From: Saccoglossus kowalevskii | Lineage: Eukaryota; Hemichordata; Enteropneusta; Harrimaniidae | Direction: 5' to 3' | Length of the DNA: 39,489 bases | Assembly: GCF_000003605.2 (NCBI RefSeq) | Contig: NW_003108581.1 | Coordinates: 335,943 to 375,431, forward strand | In this document: in pieces, positions 13,481 to 23,584 of the stretch | How the letters are laid out: every line of letters begins with the position of its first letter | How positions within the stretch are numbered: position 1 is the stretch's first letter | Program-made: the position numbers and the translations under genes | Notes under the pieces: model-generated | The model's database searches: none | The model's input: only the letters and a program-made list of their open reading frames with translations | Told to the model about the DNA's origin: nothing

Positions 13481-13993
13481 TTTTATATCGCGCATGCGTG
13501 GAGCGATGACCACCACCTTTTAATAATTGTTTTCACTATATAATTGCTCGAAGATTTAATAGACGAGAACATTATTTTTTTCACTAGTAAGTGTGTAATA
13601 TTGATTTGTGAGATACGTCTTGATGTATAATACATTGGATTATCATGCAACACACAAGCGTTCATTCGACGATATTTGTTTAATACGCATGCGCACTGAT
13701 TGTTTCGATATGTATAAGGAAAATCACTGTACGTGATTGTACTACAAAACATTTTACGTTTACGATAAAACTTATTTCCGCTCGGTTTTCAGCATGACAT
13801 ATCAAACAACAATAGTGGTTTCGTCCACAATGCGCCTTTAAGTTGTTTTAGTCAATTTCCTGGCTACGATAAATTAACTTCTTAAGTTCACAGGCTTACT
13901 TGATATTTTCTCTGTGTTTATGATATCGTAATAGAGCTGAATTTGTAACCAAGACATCTGCGACTTTATTCGTCTTTTTTTAATTGCAATTTT

Positions 13994-13994
<1 letters not shown>

Positions 13995-14027
<33 letters not shown>
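13995..14027. repeat. (TAA)11 microsatellite
   Basis: Eleven uninterrupted TAA units. Confidence 0.97.
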
Positions 14028-14030
<3 letters not shown>

Positions 14031-14312
14031 GTGGCAGTGGACGAATATGCTATATTTAATATTATTATACATCTGTCACCGTAACGCCATAAGTTACAGC
14101 GTGCCGTAATTTTGCGGTATTTTTCGGGGTGTTTTCATCCTACCATATTAGGAAATGCGAATTCCAAATATGGAATGATTACGCGTCCTCTATTCATGAT
14201 AATAAAAACAAACTTGGCTGCCACCAGGGTTTGACCGGACTCCATTTTGTTCTAAACATTTTGGATTTCGGCATTCCCATGATGTATACTTGGGAGGAAA
14301 AGATGTATATTA

Positions 14313-14409
14313 AGGTTATTACGAGGATACCGTAAAGTACTCAGACAGTACGCCGTTGCATCCGCTATACTGCCTTCGTGTATACTTTACGGTATCCTCG
14401 TAATAACCT
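14313..14409. repeat. Perfect 27-bp inverted repeat with 43-base loop
   Basis: Arms 14313-14339 and 14383-14409 are exact inverted copies (left arm starts AGGTTATTACGAGG). The mispair-free arms imply either a recently inserted small transposon-like element or a selected hairpin. No clear target-site duplication is visible. It lies 168 bases from the foldback MITE. Confidence 0.85.
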
Positions 14410-14576
14410 CATAATATTGAACTTACCAACCGTGAAATGAATTGGAAAAAAGATTACTAATATATAATAAAGGAATTCTCTTGAGGTACACTGGATCAGG
14501 GGAAGGCATTTGGTTTATTCAAAACGGCAACATCAACTGACATCATATTCCAAATTGAAGGACTGAAACACCATTC

Positions 14577-14835
14577 TTATAAATCGCGCTTTCTAGTGTT
14601 GGTGGGCTATTATGATGTCAAAAAGTATATATGCGTGGAGGAAATGTCGTTCAAATCGACCACTGCATTTGATTGCCAAGTCGTTTGTCATCTACAATAT
14701 ATTGAAATGTCTCAAAAAACATAATCTTTGTTGATGGATGACTACAGATCAAAACGATATCGACGATTTGAACAGCTGTTGTGTCACCCTTTTACGTCAT
14801 GGAATCGCTTTGTCACTAGAGGGCGCGATTTATAA
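14577..14835. mobile_element. Foldback MITE, 259 bp, with CTCF-like terminal motif
   Basis: The 22-bp outer ends (14577-14598 and 14814-14835) are inverted copies with two mismatches: left begins TTATAAATCGCGC, right ends GCGCGATTTATAA. The inverted similarity continues inward with indels almost to the centre (for example GTTCAAATCG at about 14650 matches the inverted copy at about 14768), so the whole element is one long imperfect palindrome. There is no coding capacity. Tips are TTATAA, compatible with a TA- or TTAA-type target, but the palindromic tips make the target-site duplication ambiguous. Superfamily not assigned. Confidence 0.75.
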
Positions 14836-14867
14836 AAAAAAAGTTCATAATGTGAGCTATCTTCAGC

Positions 14868-14873
14868 CGTTTT
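14868..14873 (-). terminator. Candidate polyadenylation signal of the receptor
   Basis: AATAAA on the minus strand (TTTATT on plus) about 355 bases after the receptor stop codon. It would end the transcript near the right edge of the foldback element at 14577-14835. It is a six-base motif in AT-rich DNA and so weak on its own; its placement is reasonable for a 3' UTR. Confidence 0.35.
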
Positions 14874-15226
14874 ATTGTGCTAAATGATATGGACATACCA
14901 TTATTTATATTGCACTGGGTCACGAATCACGTGTTGAGCCATTGTTACAATATTGTGCCATTCGATATATATATAGACAACTCTAAGTAAATCACTAAAT
15001 CAAGTCATGACTAGAATTATAATATAAACAATAACGAATATATTGGAGTACAACTACTAGTATGCTACCACAGCTACAACGAATCATACACATAAAAACT
15101 TTACTCAATAGCAATGAAGAAATTTGATATAGGTGTAAAAGTAGTCTTGTAATATGAATTGATATGAAGAATTAATGCTGGACTAGCAAATTGTAGTCAT
15201 AGTATTATTATTTTAAAATGCCTGTG

Positions 15227-16225
15227 TTAGGCCCGTGTAACCGTGGCAACACTTTGCTCCGGGCTTATTTTATTGCTCTTTTTACAGGCGAACACTTGCT
15301 TAAGAGCCTTTCTGAAGTGCTCCCAAATCAGTCCGTATATAATAGGATTACAGCATACATTGCAAAACACAGACAGCACCGTGAATTTGTAAAATGCTCC
15401 GTTCCAATCGAGTGGCCCGCCAAATACCCAGTTTTGAAAATATGCTAGAGATGGCACCGTCCAACACACAAAATATGTTATGACCACCACACACAGGGTC
15501 TTTGTGACGTTTTGTGATGCTTTAGTATACGTGCTTCCTTGGTTCGATGCAACAGTATTAGTGGCGTGTTCCTTCACGCGGGTTCTCAACACAATGAAAA
15601 TCTTGACATAACAGTAAATAAAAACCGTCATCGGAAATAAGTATTCCACGAAGAACACCATTAATCCGACGAATCGTTCCAGGTGTTTATCATTAAAATG
15701 ATTTGTACATACACCGTTGTCAATAAAATGTACGTACGGCCAGAACCATTCAATCGAAAACCCAGAAAGCCAAATGGCTGCAATGACGCCACGGACACCA
15801 CTTCCTTTAAATTTGTTGTGATGCATAACAGGGTGGACGATAGCAAAATAACGTTCAAACGTGATGGCAACGAGGTTCAGAGAGGATGAATCGAATAACG
15901 ACCATAGAGGATAAAGTGATAACCAGAATTTGCAGAAGACAGTTTCTCTAAATGTATCAGATAACGGATCAATTGTCGGCCCAAGATAACTAAGTACGAA
16001 TACAAGTGAAATAGTAAGATCCAATATAGACTGGTTTAAAATCAGTATATTTGTTGCAGTTCTCATAGATTTCACCTTCACTATTACAAAGCAAACTGTC
16101 CCGTTACCGATAATACCGATTGCGCCAATGAACCCTATAGCGATGTTGAAAAGAACGTCTTGTAGTCCAATGGTTGATTCTGCTGGCGGTGACGTGGCAT
16201 TTGCGTTGTAGTTTGAGTCATCCAT
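15227..16225 (-). CDS. Class A (rhodopsin-like) G-protein-coupled receptor, orphan, neuropeptide-receptor-like
   Basis: A single uninterrupted 332-residue frame with seven hydrophobic segments. Seen: extracellular N-terminus with a sequon (N9-A-T); TM1 with GN at residues 40-41; TM2 with LNQSILDL and Asp69 (position 2.50); Cys98 before TM3 and Cys173 in loop 2, the usual disulphide pair; ERY at 124-126 ending TM3 (DRY variant); Trp152 in TM4; Pro198 and Tyr206 in TM5; CW at 254-255 in TM6; NPIIY at 293-297 in TM7; helix 8 (FRKAL) followed by Cys314, a possible palmitoylation site. Known of the family: such plasma-membrane receptors couple extracellular ligands to heterotrimeric G proteins. 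The ligand cannot be read from sequence; a peptide is a guess. Odd: the TM6 proline is W+3 (CWTVP) instead of the usual CWxP spacing. Start choice: an in-frame TGA lies 33 bases upstream of this ATG with no Met between; +4 is G. Stop is TAA. The whole coding region is in one exon, as in many invertebrate receptor expansions. Confidence 0.95.
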   Translation of the reverse strand: MDDSNYNANATSPPAESTIGLQDVLFNIAIGFIGAIGIIGNGTVCFVIVKVKSMRTATNILILNQSILDLTISLVFVLSYLGPTIDPLSDTFRETVFCKFWLSLYPLWSLFDSSSLNLVAITFERYFAIVHPVMHHNKFKGSGVRGVIAAIWLSGFSIEWFWPYVHFIDNGVCTNHFNDKHLERFVGLMVFFVEYLFPMTVFIYCYVKIFIVLRTRVKEHATNTVASNQGSTYTKASQNVTKTLCVVVITYFVCWTVPSLAYFQNWVFGGPLDWNGAFYKFTVLSVFCNVCCNPIIYGLIWEHFRKALKQVFACKKSNKISPEQSVATVTRA

Positions 16226-16281
16226 TTGGACTCGATTAGCAGAATATCCGCAAGGCAATCAGATAATATTTTATTCAATCT
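16226..16281 (-). promoter_or_regulatory. Predicted 3' splice site and 5' UTR segment of the receptor exon
   Basis: Reading the minus strand, a T-rich tract (about ten T, then gttgcttgcag) ends in AG at 16280-16281, giving a strong animal splice acceptor. The exon would begin at 16279 and carry 54 bases of 5' UTR before the ATG at 16225. An in-frame TGA lies inside this UTR, so the upstream exon would be non-coding. Its position is not determined; the promoter is therefore expected somewhere to the right of 16281. Confidence 0.6.
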
Positions 16282-18325
16282 GCAAGCAACAAAAAAAAAC
16301 TATATCAACTATTATTGATTGCAAGCATATTCCTCGATTGATGTGTCCTCGATACCTCACACAATATATTATTCGAGAAATAAGCAAGTACTCTCCATGA
16401 AAACCACATGTAGTTGTTATCATAGATTGTTTGTTGTCCAAAAAATTTAGAGTAAAATGACAAGTTGAATTCACAGAAAATACACGTTGAAAAATATTTT
16501 AAATTTTAACCAGAAAGAATAATATATTCATTTTATTCTTAGCTGTGTCGAATACAATACAATCATTTTGTATTATTGATGAACTATGTCCTTCGTAACA
16601 CGTTTCTAGTGTTCTGATGAAAATTAACTCTTTGTTCACTATCAATACTGTTTGACGACCGAATATTTGATGAACACTCAAATGATAAACTGGGGCGCGT
16701 GTCCGCAGCAAAAACATAATTATTGTAGGATTGTACAGTAATGTCCGGAAGATATTTACCCATGAACAGTGAAGCGTGTTCAAACATCTGTATGCACTAT
16801 ATGTATAACGAGAACATTAGAACGATACATTAATAGAACACGTGGCCTTGAATCAAAGTACCCGTCCAATAGATGGGTGAACGTCTCATATGATGATGAC
16901 ATAGTTACCCATGCTAAACATTTATAAAAAGGGACTGTTCATGCTTACAGCACGGCAAGTTTATTCTATAGAATGCGCTTAATAGTGTAATTCAATAACC
17001 GTCAGCGCGAATGAACTGTAACTTAATGAGGTCTAGTGGAAATAACTTGAACCTAAGTATATTTAGTATAGACCTGGCCGTGTAATTCTATTTGAATGTG
17101 TGCTAATTTTGCCCACCACTCATTAGTGATAACTATTGTCGGTCATAGATGTATATACACAAACTTCTATTACGAGTAAAAAAAACACAATATGGCAATC
17201 AAACGGTATTTGTGTTGAGATGTTGTATTAAAGTACACCTTCGTGTGCCTATATTGGGGGATAACAAATTTGAAACGTACATCGTATCAAAACAATGATT
17301 GTGAACAACCATTCATGCAGTACATTTCAATATGATATACACGTTTCACCATAATAGTTGCTTTTTGGTTGAACACAATGAAAAGCGAGAAGATTTTCCA
17401 TCGGTAGCTAATTATGCAAATGTTAAGTTCACTACAGCATGTGGTGTACGTTAGTCGTTCAACATCTGTGTTTTCGTCTGTACCTTGTTATTAAAAGAAG
17501 GAATCCTCTCGGGGAAGACTTGTAATCCGTTATTTTCAACAATTCATAATGGCAGAAATGAATTTTCGCGACAATTGAAGCTCAAGCTTTCACGTTCATT
17601 CTATGGTAATCATTCAATTCCACCATACCATTATCGCCGTATTAAGTTGATCTCTCGATCAATCAGTAATTCACGTCCCATTCAGACTAATATGATGTAA
17701 CATCATATGTCGATGCGTTTGAGTTGTAAGAGATGGAGGAGAGATGTATAATCTAAGGCATGTTAAAATGTTCCTCAACTTAAGTTTATAATGACCTAAT
17801 TTGATGCCCAGAAGATTTCATGATTGATCAACCCACGTAGCATTGCAAAATATGGCAGTTTTGTCATATGAAAGTGATTTTGGTAGCCCACGGGATTTCA
17901 ATTTTAAAAACTGCTGGTACACATACTAATATTTAATTCTAATTACGCACACAATCTGAAATATATACTTGTAACTAACATTTGGTGGAAAACGGCATTT
18001 AATTTGTACAGCGTACAAATGAAATAGCGTAACACAGCAACTAAGACTTCTATGTATGCGTCAGCAAACACATCGTTCAATTCCACATTCCACAGGGTAT
18101 TTTCATGCATACCTTATGCATATTTTCTAAAGCGACTGCAAAATTCAGACGCCATAGTATAAACATTCAAGCTCAGGGGACTGGCGCAAAATGATTACAG
18201 TATTGATATTATACAACTATGAGATGGTTAATTCATTCGTGCTTAGTTCCCCTCACAGTACACAATTAATTCTCTGGCAGTGTTTCGTTTCTAATATGAC
18301 ATCTTCACGTACGGTAAAGTAACAA
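16282..18325. other. Intergenic DNA upstream of the receptor exon
   Basis: Expected to contain the receptor's non-coding first exon and promoter, which I cannot place. Only short frames (for example 17485-17700 plus) without motifs. Confidence 0.4.
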
Positions 18326-18882
18326 NNNNNNNNNNNNNNNNNNNNNNNNNNNNNNNNNNNNNNNNNNNNNNNNNNNNNNNNNNNNNNNNNNNNNNNNNNN
18401 NNNNNNNNNNNNNNNNNNNNNNNNNNNNNNNNNNNNNNNNNNNNNNNNNNNNNNNNNNNNNNNNNNNNNNNNNNNNNNNNNNNNNNNNNNNNNNNNNNNN
18501 NNNNNNNNNNNNNNNNNNNNNNNNNNNNNNNNNNNNNNNNNNNNNNNNNNNNNNNNNNNNNNNNNNNNNNNNNNNNNNNNNNNNNNNNNNNNNNNNNNNN
18601 NNNNNNNNNNNNNNNNNNNNNNNNNNNNNNNNNNNNNNNNNNNNNNNNNNNNNNNNNNNNNNNNNNNNNNNNNNNNNNNNNNNNNNNNNNNNNNNNNNNN
18701 NNNNNNNNNNNNNNNNNNNNNNNNNNNNNNNNNNNNNNNNNNNNNNNNNNNNNNNNNNNNNNNNNNNNNNNNNNNNNNNNNNNNNNNNNNNNNNNNNNNN
18801 NNNNNNNNNNNNNNNNNNNNNNNNNNNNNNNNNNNNNNNNNNNNNNNNNNNNNNNNNNNNNNNNNNNNNNNNNNNNNNNNNN
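18326..18882. other. Assembly gap (557 N)
   Basis: A run of N. The right edge abuts an (AAAT)n tract, so the gap probably reflects a low-complexity repeat that failed to assemble. Frames reported across it are artefacts. Confidence 0.99.
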
Positions 18883-18902
18883 AAATAAATAAATAAATAA
18901 AT
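18883..18902. repeat. (AAAT)5 at the gap edge
   Basis: Five tetranucleotide units immediately after the gap; the repeat probably extends into the unsequenced part. Confidence 0.9.
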
Positions 18903-21030
18903 ACTGGATTCAATATTAAACACGTGTTCTGATTGTACAAAATAAATAGTCAATAAATGAAAAGTCCCCCTTTAAGGCATGCGGATCACTAGCGGGTATT
19001 TATAGAACACAGCATGAATTTCTCAGGGTAATCGATATCGACATGTAATTACTGTACTCTATCCTTACATCATGTCTCAACGTGTAAGTAACAACATTTA
19101 CATATCATTGACCCTATGCTATGTATGTCTGGGTGTGCACACCATTAGAATTTAAGAAATAGGGAAACGTAATCAATGATACAGTAACTCCGGGTAATTC
19201 TGTATAACTATGTAAACAATACTCCCTAACTCGTAATAGCGTAATGTCGTTATGAGCAATGATCTCATCTAAATTGTATGTGTGTTAGAGCTCAAACTTA
19301 ATTTTAATTGGTTGAATATATATATCTATCGAAACAGGCATAACCCTGCTTACTACTTTTTAAAAAAAATAGAATACGATTTAGACAATGATCCACGTTG
19401 AGCTGAATATATAAATACCTTAATTAGAGTAACCGTACAGAGCGGTAAAATATATTTGGAAAAAAAATAACAAAATTAATTACAAACATTATAAACTTTG
19501 TTATTTGAGTGCAGCTTTCAGGAACACATTTCAGGAACAAAGCATTATGTCACCCTAGATCAACTTGCAACAATGTGAGATATGCCGGGATGATTTTGTC
19601 ATAGAAACAATCGTACACATATGATGCTGATTGATCACAGCATCAATATTCCAGAAGACATATAATTTTGGATATTTTCACGTATGAATTTTGAATATTT
19701 CCATGACATTTTGGATATTTTCATCCATGAGTAGGCGTCTGCATCAATATGAAATGATCAGCACGTGGGTGTAGATTCCGCACCATAGTAATTTTAATTT
19801 TATTATTGTATAAACCATATATACACCTTTGGCATACATCTTCATTGACAGAGATAATGGAGACAGATAACCGTTAAGAGAAACCGTATGACAATTCTCC
19901 TAGATTAAGGTCTGCAGGCACGGGTTATTAACTCATTGTCGCCATGTGCACATCTGAGCCTCAAGAGCCGGTTTACAATACCATGTTGCTAATGATGTCT
20001 GACTAATGGTGTCAATCGTATGACACTAAGTCCTACAAGGTTTAAAATTTCCGACAGACTACTAACAAATCAATCAAAAATTTCGGAAACCGAACTGCAC
20101 ACAGTTCCATGTAACATTCTACCTGTAGCAATTAAACGTTGCTATAGACACTGATAGCAGACAGGAACAACATGTCAGATAACATTATTTTAAATTGTTC
20201 GTACATTTTGCAAGCTCCAACGAATGGAACGTTCTGTACAAGTTAGGTATTTTTTTTATAAATGTGACTCATGATGTTAGAAATATGGCGCCAGTGGCAT
20301 GGTTTATGAAAACTCTTATAAATAGATATTATATATATTCAATATGCATTCAGTACTTCCACTATGACCTAGGGTAGTCTATGGTTCAACAAATATTATT
20401 GATTAGCGACATCAATCACTTTGAACATTTATATTACGTGGTTATATTACCAATTCCCCATACAAACAGATTATGCTAATGTTAGTAATGTCATACACGG
20501 CATTCATGTTTCTGATGTTTTTGTCATATTTTGGTGAATTGCCTGTGAAATTTTGCAATTAATTAGTAATATATAGGGACAGATTTTTGGGATACTCTTT
20601 ATCGTTTCAGCAAGATTAGAATTGACGCTTGATGAAAAAGTAACCCGTGAATGTATTACCGTTCAAAATGTTACAATAAGACACGACGGAAGTTGATACA
20701 CTGACTAACGGGTGTATATTGTCATCATATGCAATTGACCCTCAGTATTCAAATTAACTTTTCTTATATACTAGTATATACCTTCCACGATATACAGCTA
20801 GATAATTAAAACTTTCACTTGAGCATGGCTGTGAAAAATACACAATTAAATCTGCAGTGATTCATGACTTGCATAAACGAAAAAAAATAAAAAATATCAG
20901 TTTTCTAATTGACAATTGGGACAATTGTTTTGGACACTGAGATAATTGAACAGAGACCACAATATAAGACTTATTGCGAAATATATTATTCATGCATACA
21001 GAATAATTTAACATACTTAATCACAATAAA

Positions 21031-21034
<4 letters not shown>
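18903..21034. other. AT-rich intergenic DNA with minor repeats, no gene seen
   Basis: Includes an 11-bp direct repeat TTTCAGGAACA (19516-19526 and 19529-19539) and a 16-bp palindrome TATATACTAGTATATA near 20765-20780. No frame is protein-like. Confidence 0.45.
19664..19731 (+). repeat. Three-copy degenerate tandem repeat
   Basis: ATTTTGGATATTTTCA-like units start at 19664, 19688 and 19708 (spacing 24 and 20 bases), with the middle copy diverged. Confidence 0.7.

Positions 21035-21096
<62 letters not shown>
21035..21096. repeat. (AT)31 microsatellite
   Basis: 62 bases of pure AT alternation; a likely cruciform and slippage site. Confidence 0.98.
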
Positions 21097-21098
<2 letters not shown>

Positions 21099-21164
21099 AT
21101 ATAATTACTTTGTATTTTTAAAGCTAATATATGATGGCGAGTTTTGCATTATAGTATATACCAA

Positions 21165-21183
21165 TAATATTATCATAATATTA
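21165..21183. repeat. 19-base palindrome
   Basis: TAATATTAT and ATAATATTA flank a single central C. Confidence 0.8.
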
Positions 21184-21681
21184 GCATCTGTGCGATGGCT
21201 TGTTAGAACTCTTTCAAAGGAAAAGACACCCCTAAAGAGATTTTGACTAAGCTCATTACAACGACACGTATATTACCATACTAATCTAGTGTACGGCTGG
21301 TTCATGATGCTGAGTGAATGCATTAGCATGACGAACCGATGAAACCGAATCGTATGTGTGTGTGTGTCGAACAACGACCTAGAAAACCTCGTATATCATT
21401 ATATCAGTGGTTGAGCTGATTTAGATTTTGACGTATTTATTTCAATTCATATCTTTGAACGGTGAAGTTCGGGACCATCTAATCTGCCTGATTTATTGAT
21501 TTGCAACTGCTTTAGACTGGCTTCCACAACAACATCAAAGCAGCGCAAGTCGTAAAATTAACTTTCACCAATTTTGGGGTTGGTACTGTGGCGGCCACAA
21601 TTGGTGGACACTGGTCATGTGACGTCGCCATAACTAACTGCAGATATCACAATATATTTATAGCCATTTATGTAGGCTGTA

Positions 21682-22048
21682 AGATATGAGGGCGGGCGAG
21701 GGGGTAACTGGTACAGTTTTACGGGAAATAAAAAGGGCTTTTTACAGTTTACAATGAAAATTGAATTTTGCAGTGAATTGTGTCATCTAGTCGTTTTACA
21801 GTTTCGAAAATAAAATTTCCTTGAATTATTCTTTACGACTGTTTTTATTTGGATGTAAATTCTTGTACGTACCGAGAAAAATGACACATTTTTACAGTGT
21901 ACAAAAAAAATATTTGATTGATTACGTTGTACGTCTAGCCTGTGATTACGGAATTACGAAATTTATTTTTTCAATTTACGTTGTACGAACAAAACAAATA
22001 TTGCAATTACGTTGAACGAAAATAACCCTTGCCCTCCCCCCAGATATG
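21682..22048. mobile_element. 353-bp non-autonomous transposon-like element with 7-bp target duplication
   Basis: Identical AGATATG flanks (21682-21688 and 22042-22048) bracket the element body 21689-22041. Its ends are imperfect inverted repeats: left GGGCGGGCGAGGG, right (inverted) GGGAGGGCAAGGG, two mismatches in 13. Inside are about seven diverged direct copies of a TTACRGTTTACGAAAAT-like motif (near 21713, 21741, 21794, 21890, 21921, 21976, 22006). The frames across it show no recognisable protein. A 7-8 bp duplication with G-rich ends and subterminal repeats could fit a hAT-like MITE, but the superfamily is inference. Confidence 0.6.
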
Positions 22049-22125
22049 TAGAATTCGAATGGGTGCCATTTTTAATTTGAAGTAAGTGATTGCCTGTGTG
22101 GCAAGTACGTGATTGATCTCAAAAA

Positions 22126-22172
22126 GATATGACATGAGATGAGATGTGACGAGATAAGATGACATGACATGA
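22126..22172. repeat. Cryptic (GACAT/GAGAT)n repeat
   Basis: About nine degenerate GAYRW units (gatatgacatgagatgagat and onward) just after the 353-bp element. Confidence 0.7.
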
Positions 22173-22686
22173 ATTGAGGCGTGCTATTTATAGAGAGAAA
22201 CAATATTCATGTTGGTACTTATTGAGGAACATAATATGAACCATGATTCACTCAGTAACTCAAATATGTTAATTTAAACTCAAATAGTCAAATAACTGAT
22301 TTTACAATAAAGAAAAATATTTTCAATAGCCACATTATGCTTGGTGTAACATTTGTTTCATGTGTCCATATTTTGCCGGTGCCCATAACATGTTTCAGAT
22401 TCATCAAACAAATCCTGTTTTTATTGCCTACTAATTTTGGATTACAGTTCGAAATATACTTGTGAATCTTCATTATATATTCTTCAGTATCCTTTGGTAC
22501 TATACGTAAGCAAAGTTAGAATAACAACCCACCCAATCGATATGCATGAACCACGCCGCTTGAAGATCTTCATCCTTTGCTTAGGTTTATAACAACAAAT
22601 AATTGACCACAATTGTACAATTGTTTCATGTTATGTGGTTTTTTGGAGCAATAAAATAGCATATAGAATAAAATATTGTAGTATAG

Positions 22687-22821
22687 ACTCTGGACATCCA
22701 AAGGTACATCTTTTGTGAGCAAAGAGACGAAGTTGGAGATCTCCATGAGTTTTCTACATTTGATGCAGACACATGTTTTCGGGACATGGTAACTGAGCTG
22801 CAGGACACTCACTCGAAATGC
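22687..22821 (+). pseudogene. Fragment of an uncharacterised TE-associated metazoan protein (N-terminal motif)
   Basis: The frame is open from 22687 (after TAG) and reads FCEQRDEVGDLHEFSTF, then DADTCFRDMVTELQDTHSKC. The pattern C-x-x-[KR]-x..LHxxSTFDAD..R.MVTELQDT is one I associate with a large, unnamed, repeat-like protein family present in many invertebrate genomes; this is recall, not a search result. A GT (GTAGGT) directly follows at 22822, so the piece could end at a splice donor; otherwise the frame runs to a TAA at 22960-22962 with less protein-like sequence. No start codon and no upstream exon was found, so a decayed or partial copy is most likely. Confidence 0.45.
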
Positions 22822-22916
22822 GTAGGTACTGGTATTTTTTGTTCAAACTTACAAACTCCATATTTTGTATGTAAATCGTCTCAACATCAACTTAACAACA
22901 GGCACCTTTGTACTAA

Positions 22917-23090
22917 AAAGAATATCACCCCAAGTCTCAAGTCTTTGTTGTCTATGATTTAAAGGGTGTAAACCTGATACAACATCCTCCTTTAGTTACA
23001 AATCTGAAGGTCTGGCAGTATTATGATGAAGACACAAAGAAATTTGTAGATGTGTCGATGATTATAACTTCCAGAAGCGTGAAAGACTAA
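22917..23090 (+). pseudogene. Coding-like segment, 57 codons, unidentified
   Basis: An open stretch from just after a TAA (22914-22916) to TAA at 23088-23090 has balanced, protein-like composition in spite of the AT-rich background. Recognisable runs are SQVFVVYDLKGVNLIQHPPL and LKVWQYYDEDTKKF. It overlaps the tail of the preceding fragment in another frame, consistent with a frameshifted pseudogene or a separate terminal exon. No start codon is present and I do not recognise the family. Confidence 0.3.
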
Positions 23091-23480
23091 TAGTAATCGT
23101 TTATGACAAGACAAGCCCTCTCACGTATTGTCACACGCAACGTAATATTACCGTAATTGGTATAGTACAGGTGTGATGGTTCAAATACCAAAATGGCAAC
23201 AGTAACATAAAGACTTCCCTGGCGGCGATGATAACATACGAACACGGAGCCAACAGATGAGGTTTCAACTGGTACTGGTATTATTATACTCTGTAAGCAT
23301 CAAGTACAATAACGCGGTAAAACTCCAAACCTCCAATAACTAGATACTTAAACTCCAATACAATTCAACGAGATCTCCGATCTGAACTCAGTACTGAACA
23401 ACTCCCCTATATATACCTCCACTGTCTATAAATAGACCATTACATCAGCATACATAATGAGTCTGGCACTTACTACAAAT

Positions 23481-23493
23481 TTCTAGAATGTTC
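23481..23493. promoter_or_regulatory. Perfect three-unit heat-shock element
   Basis: TTCTAGAATGTTC fits TTCnnGAAnnTTC, the consensus bound by trimeric HSF1. It lies about 64 bases downstream of a CTATAAATAG TATA-like motif (near 23425). No gene start is recognised after it. Confidence 0.6.
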
Positions 23494-23584
23494 CATTACC
23501 TTCTATTGCCTCCTACAGTGTTCTATTACCTATTCAACCAGTTTCTAAAAAAAATCTAGAATATCCCACCCAGACACAGTACGG

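Larger units (their letters stand above)
12430..13752. promoter_or_regulatory. CG-richer block with NRF1-like sites, possible promoter
   Basis: Four related palindromic CG motifs lie within 1.2 kb: ACGCATGCGT (12476-12485), TGCGCACGCGCG on minus (12584-12595, a full match to the YGCGCAYGCGCR consensus of NRF1), CGCGCATGCGTG (13489-13500, one mismatch) and TGCGCATGCGTA on minus (13685-13696, one mismatch). A TATATAAA lies at about 12631, 40 bases beyond the perfect site on the plus strand. Several medium open frames (12422-12793 plus, 13038-13355 plus, 13483-13752 minus) overlap it but have no recognisable product. Promoter function is inference. Confidence 0.3.

Noticed and set aside
15218-15889. 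Plus-strand frames antisense to the receptor
   Set aside because: Shadow frames of the receptor gene on the opposite strand.
18291-18953. Two long minus-strand frames of over 200 codons
   Set aside because: They run through 557 N, so the openness is an artefact of the gap.
20909-21121. Plus frame through the (AT)31 tract
   Set aside because: Encodes only alternating Tyr-Ile from a microsatellite.
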